This document shows positions 36,517 to 44,337 of a stretch of 64,000 bases of DNA, in pieces (position 1 is the first letter of the stretch; the number at the start of each line of letters is the position of its first letter). The stretch covers positions 1 through 64,000 of the forward strand of contig JAQXIO010000044.1 of the NCBI GenBank assembly GCA_029007825.1. The letters are read 5' to 3'. Under the pieces are notes generated by a model. It saw only the letters and a list, made by a program, of their open reading frames with translations. It had not been told where the DNA came from and made no database searches. Position numbers and translations under genes: made by a program. Source of the DNA: Bacteroidales bacterium. GTDB taxonomy: Bacteria > Bacteroidota > Bacteroidia > Bacteroidales > JAQXIO01.

Positions 36517-39138
36517 TTACTTTGCTAAAATACGTGTTACATATGAACCGATTTTCACAAGATAAACCGTGTCCTTGATAAGACGAACCGGAATCACCGA
36601 CTCATCACCGGCACACTGTGCAACCATGCTGCCCTGAGAGGTATAAATGAATACAGCTTCCGATGCATCGTTACCTTCTACGTAAAGATTTCCGTCGGCA
36701 TAATAAACCTGAACACCAGAAACCTCGCCGTCAACAATATCCACCCCGCTGGTAATGGTAAATTTGCCTTCATTATAAACAAAATCATATTTATCCGATT
36801 CCGCTCCCGAAGGTACTATTGCAAATTCGTCCCCTTTTCTTGCGTCTGTCGTTACATCACACTCTACAACAGGTAACGTAATCAAAGAATTCGTTTCATT
36901 ATCGTCTCCGACAAATCCTTCATAAACAAGCTCATATTCGTCGGGAATAACAATACCACCAAACGGACATGAAACATCTTTAGCCGTAATAGTAAGCTGG
37001 GCTTTCTTAATATTAATTACCTCTTCAACAGATTTTTCACGTGTAATATCCGTTGCCGGAACTACAAATCTCACTGTATCTTCACCTACACCTAAAACTT
37101 TATATTCTCCCGCATTTCCGGTATTCTGTATAAAATGCTCGGTTACCGTAAACTCGGTTATAGGCTCACCATTGGCTGTTACCGCAATAGTAAACGGATC
37201 CTGGCGACCATATACCAAATCATCAATACCTGTAACATCTACGACAGGATCTCCGATTATAGTCAATGTACCGTTCGTGTAAGTTATATCCTGATAATTC
37301 TTTTTTGCAGCATCAGTTAACTCTCCCGGAGTGAAAACAACATCGTATTTTCCGGCAGGAGACTCAGAAGTGGCCGTAGTAGAAACCGTAGGAAGCGTTG
37401 AAAAGACTAAACTTTCATCCAACTTATCATTACCAATCAAATTGCTATAGCTGATTGTAAATTGCGGAATATCATCACCCACATTTATATTAGAGAATTT
37501 CTTTATCGTAATAGCAACAGCTGCAGCCGGAGTTACCGTAAGAGTTCCTTTTGTATATGAAATTTCGTAATTTGCGGCTTCTGCACCAGCTACTGTTATT
37601 TCATATTCTCCTACATATACACCTCTCGAAGATGTCAATTTATCTCCGTTCGGAAGGGTTTGCTCAGGAATACTGGCAGTCGGCTTCGTCGTAAAGATTT
37701 TATCACCCTTATCCGCATCATTATTTTTCAAGCCTTCGTATGTAAATTCAAATTTATCGGTTACATAACTGTAAACACGAGTAATATCTTTTACTCCAAT
37801 TGTCAACGGAGCCTTCTTGACAGAAATAGCCAAAGGCTGTGAAATAGAAGGTGAATAATTTCCCGCAGCCGCTTGGCGTGCAACCACATTTACATCTCCG
37901 ACACCGATAAAGTGAATCTTACCGTCTACGATTTCAGCCACATTGGAATTATCAACTGTATAGGTAAATGTACCTTCCTGATTTTCCGACTGAGGAGCAA
38001 GTTCTACAGTTTCACCGTATACCAGTTTGCTTTCATCCAGATTACCCCATGTAATTACTGCAGGAGCACCTTTATATGTCAGAGTATAGGTATAAGTTTT
38101 TTGTCCGTTAGAAGAATCGTCTGTAACAGTGATCGTCCTCTTAGAATCCTGCAATTCACCCACAACAACATTTGCATTTGCACCATAGGCTTCAGCTACC
38201 ACTTCTTTAGCGGCATCTGCTTCCGGCAATACATATTCGAAAACGTCTTCATCGAAAGAATCAAGAGCAACACCTCCGACAGTAACAGATTTCAATTTCG
38301 CATTATAAATAAAACGAACGTCATCTGCCCATAAAGTATTGTCTTTTCCTAAATTCGGACGATTGAAATAGTCAGAAGTAGAAATAATCACATTCAATTT
38401 TTCAGGAGCCTCATCCTTCAAATAATCGATAGGCACAGATATACGGGTCCAATCTTCCAGATTTCCTTCTATAGAATAAAGTTTCTTTGAAATTAACGTA
38501 ATTCCGTCTGCAGGCACATTACCATTCTTAACACCTAAAATATCGATATCACGGTCAACTAATGTCTGTAGTGGAAGATCTTCCGTCTTATCCCACATAT
38601 GATCCCCTTCTCCGGTCGTAGGAGCCTGAGAACTGCAAGTACCCTTCCATGAATACACAATAATCTGCGCTATTTCATCCGGTTTTTCAGTACCATGAGT
38701 TCTTTTATAATATCCCACAATAGAGTCCGGACGGTAAGTAAAATCGATACCACCTATCGATCCGCCATCACTATCGTCAGGGTCGCTTTTATCGCCAAAA
38801 GCACTTTGTGACATTACTCCGGCAACATCAGCATATACCCACGTTTTTCCTAATGTTATATAACTCGGAGAATTTGCACCGATACCGAGTAGTCCAAGCA
38901 ATTGACACTTCATCTTCACACTCTTTCCTGCACCATCTCTTCCGGTATCACCAAAAACAAGCGGAAACTCCATGCCCATCTGAATTACATTCAAGGCATC
39001 CCAGCCATCGGGAACCACACCTTCTTCTTTAGCTCCCCACGGGGTTTGTTTATCAAAGTCTCCTTTGATCTGTTGTGCCTGAATACCAGTTATTCCCAGC
39101 ATCAAAGCACTAATCATCAATGTAAAAATTTTCTTCAT
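36517..39138 (-). CDS. Exported MBG-domain surface protein
   Basis: 873 residues with a signal peptide (1-21, ending IQAQ). The N-terminal domain (about 25-275) resembles the Bacteroidetes PCMD carbohydrate-metabolism/binding domain, with ITLGKTWVYADV and TRISVPIDYLK. From about 285 to 800 there are repeated Ig-like and MBG domains, shown by APAVITWGNLDESKLVYGE, PLTIGVKDITRVYSYVTDKFEFTYEG, GTLTVTP and GTLTIIG. The C-terminal about 70 residues (VQVYYADGNLYVEG to the end) resemble the short C-terminal sorting/adhesion tails of Bacteroidales surface proteins. No enzymatic motif is visible. A structural or binding role at the cell surface is likely. It is transcribed alone. Confidence 0.8.
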   Translation of the reverse strand: MKKIFTLMISALMLGITGIQAQQIKGDFDKQTPWGAKEEGVVPDGWDALNVIQMGMEFPLVFGDTGRDGAGKSVKMKCQLLGLLGIGANSPSYITLGKTWVYADVAGVMSQSAFGDKSDPDDSDGGSIGGIDFTYRPDSIVGYYKRTHGTEKPDEIAQIIVYSWKGTCSSQAPTTGEGDHMWDKTEDLPLQTLVDRDIDILGVKNGNVPADGITLISKKLYSIEGNLEDWTRISVPIDYLKDEAPEKLNVIISTSDYFNRPNLGKDNTLWADDVRFIYNAKLKSVTVGGVALDSFDEDVFEYVLPEADAAKEVVAEAYGANANVVVGELQDSKRTITVTDDSSNGQKTYTYTLTYKGAPAVITWGNLDESKLVYGETVELAPQSENQEGTFTYTVDNSNVAEIVDGKIHFIGVGDVNVVARQAAAGNYSPSISQPLAISVKKAPLTIGVKDITRVYSYVTDKFEFTYEGLKNNDADKGDKIFTTKPTASIPEQTLPNGDKLTSSRGVYVGEYEITVAGAEAANYEISYTKGTLTVTPAAAVAITIKKFSNINVGDDIPQFTISYSNLIGNDKLDESLVFSTLPTVSTTATSESPAGKYDVVFTPGELTDAAKKNYQDITYTNGTLTIIGDPVVDVTGIDDLVYGRQDPFTIAVTANGEPITEFTVTEHFIQNTGNAGEYKVLGVGEDTVRFVVPATDITREKSVEEVINIKKAQLTITAKDVSCPFGGIVIPDEYELVYEGFVGDDNETNSLITLPVVECDVTTDARKGDEFAIVPSGAESDKYDFVYNEGKFTITSGVDIVDGEVSGVQVYYADGNLYVEGNDASEAVFIYTSQGSMVAQCAGDESVIPVRLIKDTVYLVKIGSYVTRILAK

Positions 39139-39408
39139 AACTACTTAGTTTTACACATAAATTATTTTCAAAATACTCTATATATCTTAAAATAAAGACT
39201 TGGCAAAATAACAACATCCTTTCGCGCCAGACAAGGTCTATTTCTACTTTTTTGTGTTCTAAAACAAAAATATCTTCTTTATAGAATGCTAACTTCCTTA
39301 CTATGAGTGTTCTTTTTCTACAACCAATTATTCTTTTTCTTAAATAAAAAAGGAGAAAATACAGAATTATCCTTATCTTCGTACCACCATTAAATCACTT
39401 TTTACAAC
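39139..39408. other. Divergent intergenic region
   Basis: AT-rich spacer between the MBG protein (-) and AraC regulator (+) genes. TATCTTCG at 39374-39381 is a one-mismatch -7 element for the regulator. Nothing else stands out. Confidence 0.4.
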
Positions 39409-40254
39409 ATGGAAAAGACTTTACCGAAGATTGACATTCCTGTAAACTTCGCCATCGGAACCGGAATAAACGAATCCATACTGAACTTATATAAGAAATA
39501 CCCTTGCCGGCTAAATGCTGAAATCTTCGTTCTTTGCATGGGGGGCACGATTAAAGCAACAATCAATCTGACGGAATATACAGTAAAAACAAACGATTTC
39601 GTTATTCTTACACCAGGAAGCATTATCCAACTCCACGAGATAACAGGAGAGCTAAAAATCTATTTCATGGTATTTTCTTCTAAATTCATCAATACGATAG
39701 GTATAGCTAAATCTTTACTTGATTTTATGTACCTGATGAAATGCAACCCTGTTTTATCATTACCCGTGCAAATGTCTTCAATCTATCAGGAATATTTCGA
39801 TCTTCTCATCCGGACAAACGAAATGCGTCCCACTCAAAACCCCGAAATACAAAAATGTATTTTACTTTCCATCTTATACAGGCTTAAAGAGTTGTATCAA
39901 AGTCAAAATACATTTCCGAACACCTCCGTATCAAACCGGAATGAAGAAATTTGTAATAAATTCGCCCGTCTTGTCATCCAGCATTACGCACAGGAACGGA
40001 ATATCTCTTTCTATGCAAAAAAAATCGGAATTACACCGACACATTTAAGCAATACCGTTAAACAGACTTTGGGAAAAACCGTCATAAGCATCATTTCGGA
40101 AATGGTTATCACAGACGCCAAGGCTCAATTAAAATCGACGAATCTTCCGATCAATCAAATCGCAGAATCATTGAATTTTCCGAACGTATCTTTCTTCGGG
40201 AAATACTTTAAAAGATATGTAGGAATGGGACCACAGGCATACAGAAACAGCTAA
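39409..40254 (+). CDS. AraC-family transcriptional regulator
   Basis: 281 residues. An N-terminal cupin-like sensing domain (about 1-165; YTVKTNDFVILTPGSIIQL) precedes a C-terminal pair of helix-turn-helices (about 180-280) with FYAKKIGITPTHLSNTVKQTLGK and INQIAESLNFPNVSFFGKYFKRYVGMGPQAYR, the family signature. The first domain may bind a sugar or aromatic ligand. It is divergent from the MBG protein gene, a possible target, but no operator is evident. Confidence 0.9.
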   Translation: MEKTLPKIDIPVNFAIGTGINESILNLYKKYPCRLNAEIFVLCMGGTIKATINLTEYTVKTNDFVILTPGSIIQLHEITGELKIYFMVFSSKFINTIGIAKSLLDFMYLMKCNPVLSLPVQMSSIYQEYFDLLIRTNEMRPTQNPEIQKCILLSILYRLKELYQSQNTFPNTSVSNRNEEICNKFARLVIQHYAQERNISFYAKKIGITPTHLSNTVKQTLGKTVISIISEMVITDAKAQLKSTNLPINQIAESLNFPNVSFFGKYFKRYVGMGPQAYRNS

Positions 40255-40427
40255 AATGACCTACAATAATAAATCTAAAACTTTTATTTTCTAAATTTCC
40301 CAAACCAGAAGTAAATAAGCAAAATTTCTTTCTCCTGAAACAATATAAGACACAACCGAAACTAAACAAAGTGAGCCCTTATTTAATCTCTACCCTGCAA
40401 TAAATTTATAAATTATTGCCTGCCGTA

Positions 40428-41558
40428 TTATAATCCATTCCAAATATCGGACGCAACCTCCATAAACATCCGGATTCTGTCCCATTGCTGTTCTTCCGTA
40501 ATCTTATCCTCTTCTCTGTCTGATGTAAAGTTACACCGCAAGCTTAAACGTAACTTTTCGAGAGGAACATATTTAAATGTATTCACAATGACAGCTCTGA
40601 TCTGATCTTTATCTTCCAAATTATCAAGCTTGGATGAGTTTGTTGTCACTAAACCTAACACTGCCGACTGATTTTCTGCAAATTCCAGCATCTCAACCTC
40701 ACCGGGAAAACGACCGTTATACTCTATACAAAAAGCATCTGTCGGAACAGAATGCAATGTTTCGGGAATTGAAGGATTCCGTCTCTCTTCTCCCTTTGCT
40801 AATTCGCAAATATTATAACAAATATGCAAAGATATAAGCATGTCGGCCGGTCGTTGACCGAGAGAAAATTCATTTACCAAAACCAACTGGCGTAAAACAT
40901 CTTCAGGTTCGTTTCCGAAAACTTCTTTTATCTTAATAAAATCCTTTTCACAAAGCATATCCCTTGTATAATCATCCAATTGTAAAAAGCGACAATCCAC
41001 ACTTCTGATAGCTTCTATCACACGACGATATGCCTCCGCAATATCTTCAACCAACGGATGAATCTCGAGATAATATTCATTGGTGTTTTCGATATTTTCC
41101 TCTTTCAACAATTCTGCCAGAAGTTGCCCCGCCGACGGGATAGTCAATTTGGGAACAACATCATCGCCTGCTATACTCTTCAAAAACTGAAAATGCTGCA
41201 TTACCGGATGAAAATACGAAAAACCTATTTTGCCCGTAAGCATCACCGACTCAGTTCGAACCGGAGGAGCATTAAAGCGATGTCCATGTTTAAAATCCTG
41301 CATCTCTACACCATCCAGCCCCCAGAAAAAGTCAAAATACCGACAAGTACGACGAAGCTCTCCATCGGTCACCACCTTCAACCCCAGCTCTTTTTGCTTG
41401 GCAACGAGCTTCTCGATCTCTTCACTTTCTATTGCTTCCAAATCCAGAAAAGGAATATCCCCCCGTTCATGATCCATTCTGGCTTTCTGTAATCTTTCAG
41501 ATTTCAGGAAGTTTCCTGTAATATCGACCCTAAAAGGAAAAGTACGTAATGTATCCAT
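40428..41558 (-). CDS. MetE C-terminal-domain-like methyltransferase under a cobalamin riboswitch
   Basis: 376-residue homologue of the catalytic C-terminal half of cobalamin-independent methionine synthase (YxjG-like). It transfers a methyl group to homocysteine or a related thiol. Zinc ligands are seen as the HxC pair in SLHICYNI, the Glu in FCIEYNGRFPGE, and the last Cys in LSLRCNFTS. The N-terminal folate-binding half of MetE is absent, as in related archaeal-type proteins, so the methyl donor is uncertain. A cobalamin riboswitch lies 220 bp upstream on the same strand; repression when B12 is plentiful, in favour of a B12-dependent MetH, is the expected logic. Confidence 0.87.
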   Translation of the reverse strand: MDTLRTFPFRVDITGNFLKSERLQKARMDHERGDIPFLDLEAIESEEIEKLVAKQKELGLKVVTDGELRRTCRYFDFFWGLDGVEMQDFKHGHRFNAPPVRTESVMLTGKIGFSYFHPVMQHFQFLKSIAGDDVVPKLTIPSAGQLLAELLKEENIENTNEYYLEIHPLVEDIAEAYRRVIEAIRSVDCRFLQLDDYTRDMLCEKDFIKIKEVFGNEPEDVLRQLVLVNEFSLGQRPADMLISLHICYNICELAKGEERRNPSIPETLHSVPTDAFCIEYNGRFPGEVEMLEFAENQSAVLGLVTTNSSKLDNLEDKDQIRAVIVNTFKYVPLEKLRLSLRCNFTSDREEDKITEEQQWDRIRMFMEVASDIWNGL

Positions 41559-41679
41559 TTGTCAAAATTTTATCTTATTATAAATAATCCGGGAAATTAA
41601 CATCTCCGGAATTAACATCATTATACCAAAGAATATAAAGAATACAGAAAACTTACATCCCATAATCCTTACATACAGC

Positions 41680-41695
41680 CCACTTCTATAAGTGG
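41680..41695 (-). promoter_or_regulatory. Hairpin in the leader of the MetE-like gene
   Basis: CCACTT-CTAT-AAGTGG between the riboswitch and the ATG could be part of the expression platform. No adjoining T-run makes it a clear terminator. Confidence 0.3.
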
Positions 41696-41780
41696 TCCTG
41701 TTCCTGTCGTAAATCAAAACACATTACTTTTATCCGCATTCTTAACACCCAATCCGCGAGGTGTAAAAATATTCAAAATT

Positions 41781-41935
41781 GGCAGGTCTTCTGACTTGCT
41801 TCCGGCCGGATGCCTTCCCGATATATCTATCAGTGGCAAAAGAATTTATCCGGACGTCTAAAAGCTTCACAGCAGCGGGACTGTCCAGGACTCACACCTG
41901 ATTCCCTCTTCGTTGCCCTTCCAAGAATATGAAAA
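41781..41935 (-). ncRNA. Cobalamin riboswitch of the MetE-like gene
   Basis: On the minus strand it shows GAGGGAATCAGGTG, CAGTCCCGCTGCTGT, GCCACTG, CGGGAAGG and the B12 box AGTCAGAAGACCTGCC. It is in the normal leader position of the gene at 40428-41558. A minus-strand TATATTTG at 41960-41953 is its -7 element. Confidence 0.93.
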
Positions 41936-41952
41936 AACAAACCAATTTTCGG

Positions 41953-41960
41953 CAAATATA
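41953..41960 (-). promoter_or_regulatory. -7 promoter element of riboswitch-MetE-like transcript
   Basis: Minus-strand TATATTTG, followed by GC, lies just upstream of the riboswitch. Confidence 0.55.
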
Positions 41961-41998
41961 AAAAATAAATTTATGTTATTTTCCAATCATGACATAAA

Positions 41999-42032
41999 AA
42001 AGGGAAAGCATTGAATGCTTTCCCTTTAACTT
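41999..42032 (-). terminator. Terminator of the RRM gene
   Basis: AAAGGGAAAGCATT/AATGCTTTCCCTTT is a 14-bp stem with a 1-nt centre, followed on the minus strand by a T-run, 27 bp past the stop at 42054. Confidence 0.8.
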
Positions 42033-42053
42033 ATCGTTTCTCTGAAATACAGA

Positions 42054-42362
42054 TTAATATCTTCTTTCGGAATTGTATCCGCCTCTATTAAATCCGCCAC
42101 GGTTTCCTGCCGGTCTTTCAGCTCTCGGTTTTGCTACAGAAACACTAATCACTTTGCCGTCATATTCAGCCTGATTAAGTTCACCCATAGCTTTCTGCGC
42201 CTGAGTATCGTCATTCATTTCTACGAATCCGAATCCTCTAGACCTGCCTGTTTCACGATCTGTAATCACTTTTGCAGAAGCGACTTCGCCGTATTCTGCA
42301 AATAAATCTCTTAAGTCAGCATCACCGACGCCATAACTTAAATTTGAAATGTAAATGTTCAT
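42054..42362 (-). CDS. RRM-type RNA-binding protein
   Basis: 102 residues: one RNA recognition motif with RNP2 (IYISNLSY, 3-10) and RNP1 (RGFGFVEM, about 42-49), plus a basic Gly/Arg/Asn tail (NRGGFNRGGYNSERRY). This is the small glycine-rich RNA-binding protein type abundant in Bacteroidales, where such proteins act as global RNA regulators in species lacking Hfq. A leader of unknown length lies upstream (42363-42480) without a clear -7 element. Confidence 0.93.
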   Translation of the reverse strand: MNIYISNLSYGVGDADLRDLFAEYGEVASAKVITDRETGRSRGFGFVEMNDDTQAQKAMGELNQAEYDGKVISVSVAKPRAERPAGNRGGFNRGGYNSERRY

Positions 42363-42657
42363 TAAGTATAAAACTTAGAATTAATAAAAAATAAATGAGG
42401 TTAGATAACCTTGAAGGAAAGTTTACTTAACAATACATCTACTGAAAGGCAAAAACTTTAAATACAAAATAGATCAATCTCAAATATTGTCCCAAAGATA
42501 GCAGAAATAATCGAATATCACATCATAAATTCATATTTAAATATTTTGCATTATCCATTTATTCGAAAAATACCAATTATTCTGCAATATACAGGAAAAA
42601 TACAGTTGTATAAGGAAACATATAAATAAAATTTTCATACAAAGCACATTAGAAAAA
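42363..42657. other. Divergent intergenic region
   Basis: AT-rich spacer between the RRM gene (-) and the ROK gene (+). No ORF is convincing. The operator-like repeats before the ROK gene are listed separately. Confidence 0.4.
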
Positions 42658-42686
42658 TGTTGTACAACAATATTTCGGAAATATTG
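42658..42686. promoter_or_regulatory. Operator-like inverted repeats at the ROK kinase promoter
   Basis: TGTTGTACAACA (42658-42669) is a perfect 12-bp palindrome. It runs into CAATATTTC-G-GAAATATTG (42668-42686), a perfect 9-1-9 inverted repeat whose right end is the TTG of the -33 element. A dimeric repressor bound here would block the promoter. Confidence 0.45.
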
Positions 42687-42704
42687 CATACTAAATAGAA
42701 TTTG

Positions 42705-42712
42705 TATATTTG
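42705..42712 (+). promoter_or_regulatory. -7 promoter element of the ROK kinase gene
   Basis: TATATTTG lies 18 bp after TTG (42684-42686) and 37 bp before the ATG at 42750. Confidence 0.6.
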
Positions 42713-42749
42713 TGCGATATAAACACACCAATTTATTAAAAAATCAAAG

Positions 42750-43706
42750 ATGGAACAATATGTAGTAGGTATTGATATAGGAGGTACCAATTCGGTTTAC
42801 GGCGTCGTTGATGCCAGAGGAACCATAGTGGCCAGCGGCAGCATGAAAACAGGCTCATACGAACAAGTTGAAGATTATATCGACGAACTTGTAAAAGGAC
42901 TTGAATTCATGATTCGCCAGGTCGGAGGAAAAGAATTAATCAAGGGAATCGGTGTTGGTGTTCCTAATGGTAATTTCTTTAATGGTTGCATCGAATTCGC
43001 ACCCAACCTTCCATGGAAAGGAAAGATTCCTTTTGCAAAATTAATCAGCGAAAGAATCGGTATACCGGTAGCTCTTACCAATGATGCTAACGCGGCTGCC
43101 ATTGGGGAAATGACCTATGGTGCTGCAAGAGGAATGAAAGACTTTATCGTTATCACCTTAGGAACAGGAGTCGGTAGCGGTATCGTTGTCAACGGCTCTT
43201 TGGTTTACGGACATGACGGATTTGCAGGCGAGCTCGGACACGTGGTAATGCGTCGCACGAACGGACGTCTTTGCGGATGCGGAAGAACCGGATGCCTGGA
43301 AGCCTATGCTTCGGCAACAGGTGTTGCCCGTACCGCACGTGAAATATTGGAAATCTGCAATAAGGAAAGTATATTGCGTGAAATCGCCCCGGAAGATATC
43401 ACTTCGAAAGATGTATTCGATGCAGCAGTAAAAGGGGACAAAATCGCACTGGAAATATTTGAATTTACCGGTAATATGCTAGGGGAAGCTTTTGCTGATT
43501 TCATTGCATTCTCAAGCCCGGAAGCGATCATTCTTTTCGGCGGTCTTACAAAAGCCGGCGACTTGATTATGAATCCTATCCGGGAAAGCATGTATAAAAA
43601 TACGTTAAACGTATTTAAAGGCAAAACCCAATTGTTGTTCTCTCAGTTGAAAGAGAGTGACGCCGCTATTCTGGGGGCAAGTGCCCTCGGATGGGAAGCT
43701 AAATAA
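42750..43706 (+). CDS. ROK-family glucokinase
   Basis: 318 residues; phosphorylates glucose or a related hexose in the cytoplasm. The ATP site GIDIGGTNSVYGVV is at 8-21. The ROK signature, with catalytic Asp and structural zinc, is seen in LTNDANAAAIGE and GELGHVVMRRTNGRLCGCGRTGCLEAYAS (His plus three Cys). No N-terminal winged helix is present, so it is an enzyme rather than a NagC-type repressor. A double inverted repeat at its promoter suggests sugar-responsive control. Confidence 0.93.
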   Translation: MEQYVVGIDIGGTNSVYGVVDARGTIVASGSMKTGSYEQVEDYIDELVKGLEFMIRQVGGKELIKGIGVGVPNGNFFNGCIEFAPNLPWKGKIPFAKLISERIGIPVALTNDANAAAIGEMTYGAARGMKDFIVITLGTGVGSGIVVNGSLVYGHDGFAGELGHVVMRRTNGRLCGCGRTGCLEAYASATGVARTAREILEICNKESILREIAPEDITSKDVFDAAVKGDKIALEIFEFTGNMLGEAFADFIAFSSPEAIILFGGLTKAGDLIMNPIRESMYKNTLNVFKGKTQLLFSQLKESDAAILGASALGWEAK

Positions 43707-43731
43707 ATATTTATCTTACCTAACTTAATAT

Positions 43732-43762
43732 AAGCGGCTTCGGAAAATCGGAGCCGCTTTTC
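43732..43762 (+). terminator. Terminator after the ROK kinase gene
   Basis: AAGCGGCT...AGCCGCTT stem with a CG-rich inner part and TTTT after it, 25 bp past the stop. Confidence 0.75.
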
Positions 43763-43787
43763 ATTTATAAATAATTCTTTTTAATCC

Positions 43788-44324
43788 ATGCAACATCCTC
43801 TCTCCTATTTTTCTTTCTGTCCTCATTGCGGATCAAAAAAATTCGAAGAAAACAATTTTAAATCCAAACGTTGCCTAACATGCGGCTTTGTCTATTATGC
43901 AAATGCCTCGGCCGCCACAGCCTGTTTTATCCGCAACAAGAAAAATGAAATCCTGATAGCACGACGTGCCAAAGATCCGGCAAAAGGGACACTGGATCTT
44001 CCCGGTGGTTTTGTCGATATGAATGAAACGGCAGAAGAGGCGATCTGCAGGGAAATACGGGAAGAAACATCCCTGAAGATAACAACACCCAGATATTTGT
44101 TTTCTCTTCCGAATATCTATATCTATTCGGGAATGGAGATCCATACATTAGATATGTTCTTTGAAGCAGATATGATTGAAAATAATCTTCCAAATGCAGC
44201 AGACGACGTTGCCGAACTCTTTTTCTCTCCTTTAGAGCAACTTATCCCTTCATCTTTCGGACTAAATTCAATCAAGGCTGCGGTTGAAAAATATTTATTT
44301 CTATCTTTGTGCAAAGAAAAGTAA
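43788..44324 (+). CDS. NUDIX hydrolase with N-terminal zinc ribbon
   Basis: 178 residues. The zinc ribbon is formed by FCPHCGSKKF and KRCLTCGFVYY (four Cys, about 12-37). The Nudix box reads GFVDMNETAEEAICREIREETSL and is intact. Related proteins hydrolyse NADH or other nucleoside diphosphates; the fusion of ribbon and Nudix box recalls NudC, but the NudC-specific downstream motif is not seen. A promoter for the next gene lies inside its 3' end. Confidence 0.88.
   Translation: MQHPLSYFSFCPHCGSKKFEENNFKSKRCLTCGFVYYANASAATACFIRNKKNEILIARRAKDPAKGTLDLPGGFVDMNETAEEAICREIREETSLKITTPRYLFSLPNIYIYSGMEIHTLDMFFEADMIENNLPNAADDVAELFFSPLEQLIPSSFGLNSIKAAVEKYLFLSLCKEK
44302..44309 (+). promoter_or_regulatory. 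-7 promoter element of the TPR/barrel operon
   Basis: TATCTTTG, followed by TGC, lies within the last codons of the NUDIX gene and 28 bp before the ATG at 44338. Confidence 0.5.
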
Positions 44325-44337
44325 ATGACCATTGCTT

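Noticed and set aside
37873-38334. 153-residue plus-strand open frame
   Set aside because: Antisense to the MBG-domain gene with no recognisable domain; Cys/Ile-rich translation typical of an antisense shadow.
42750-43706. ROK-type transcription repressor
   Set aside because: There is no N-terminal winged helix; the protein begins directly with the ATP-binding motif.
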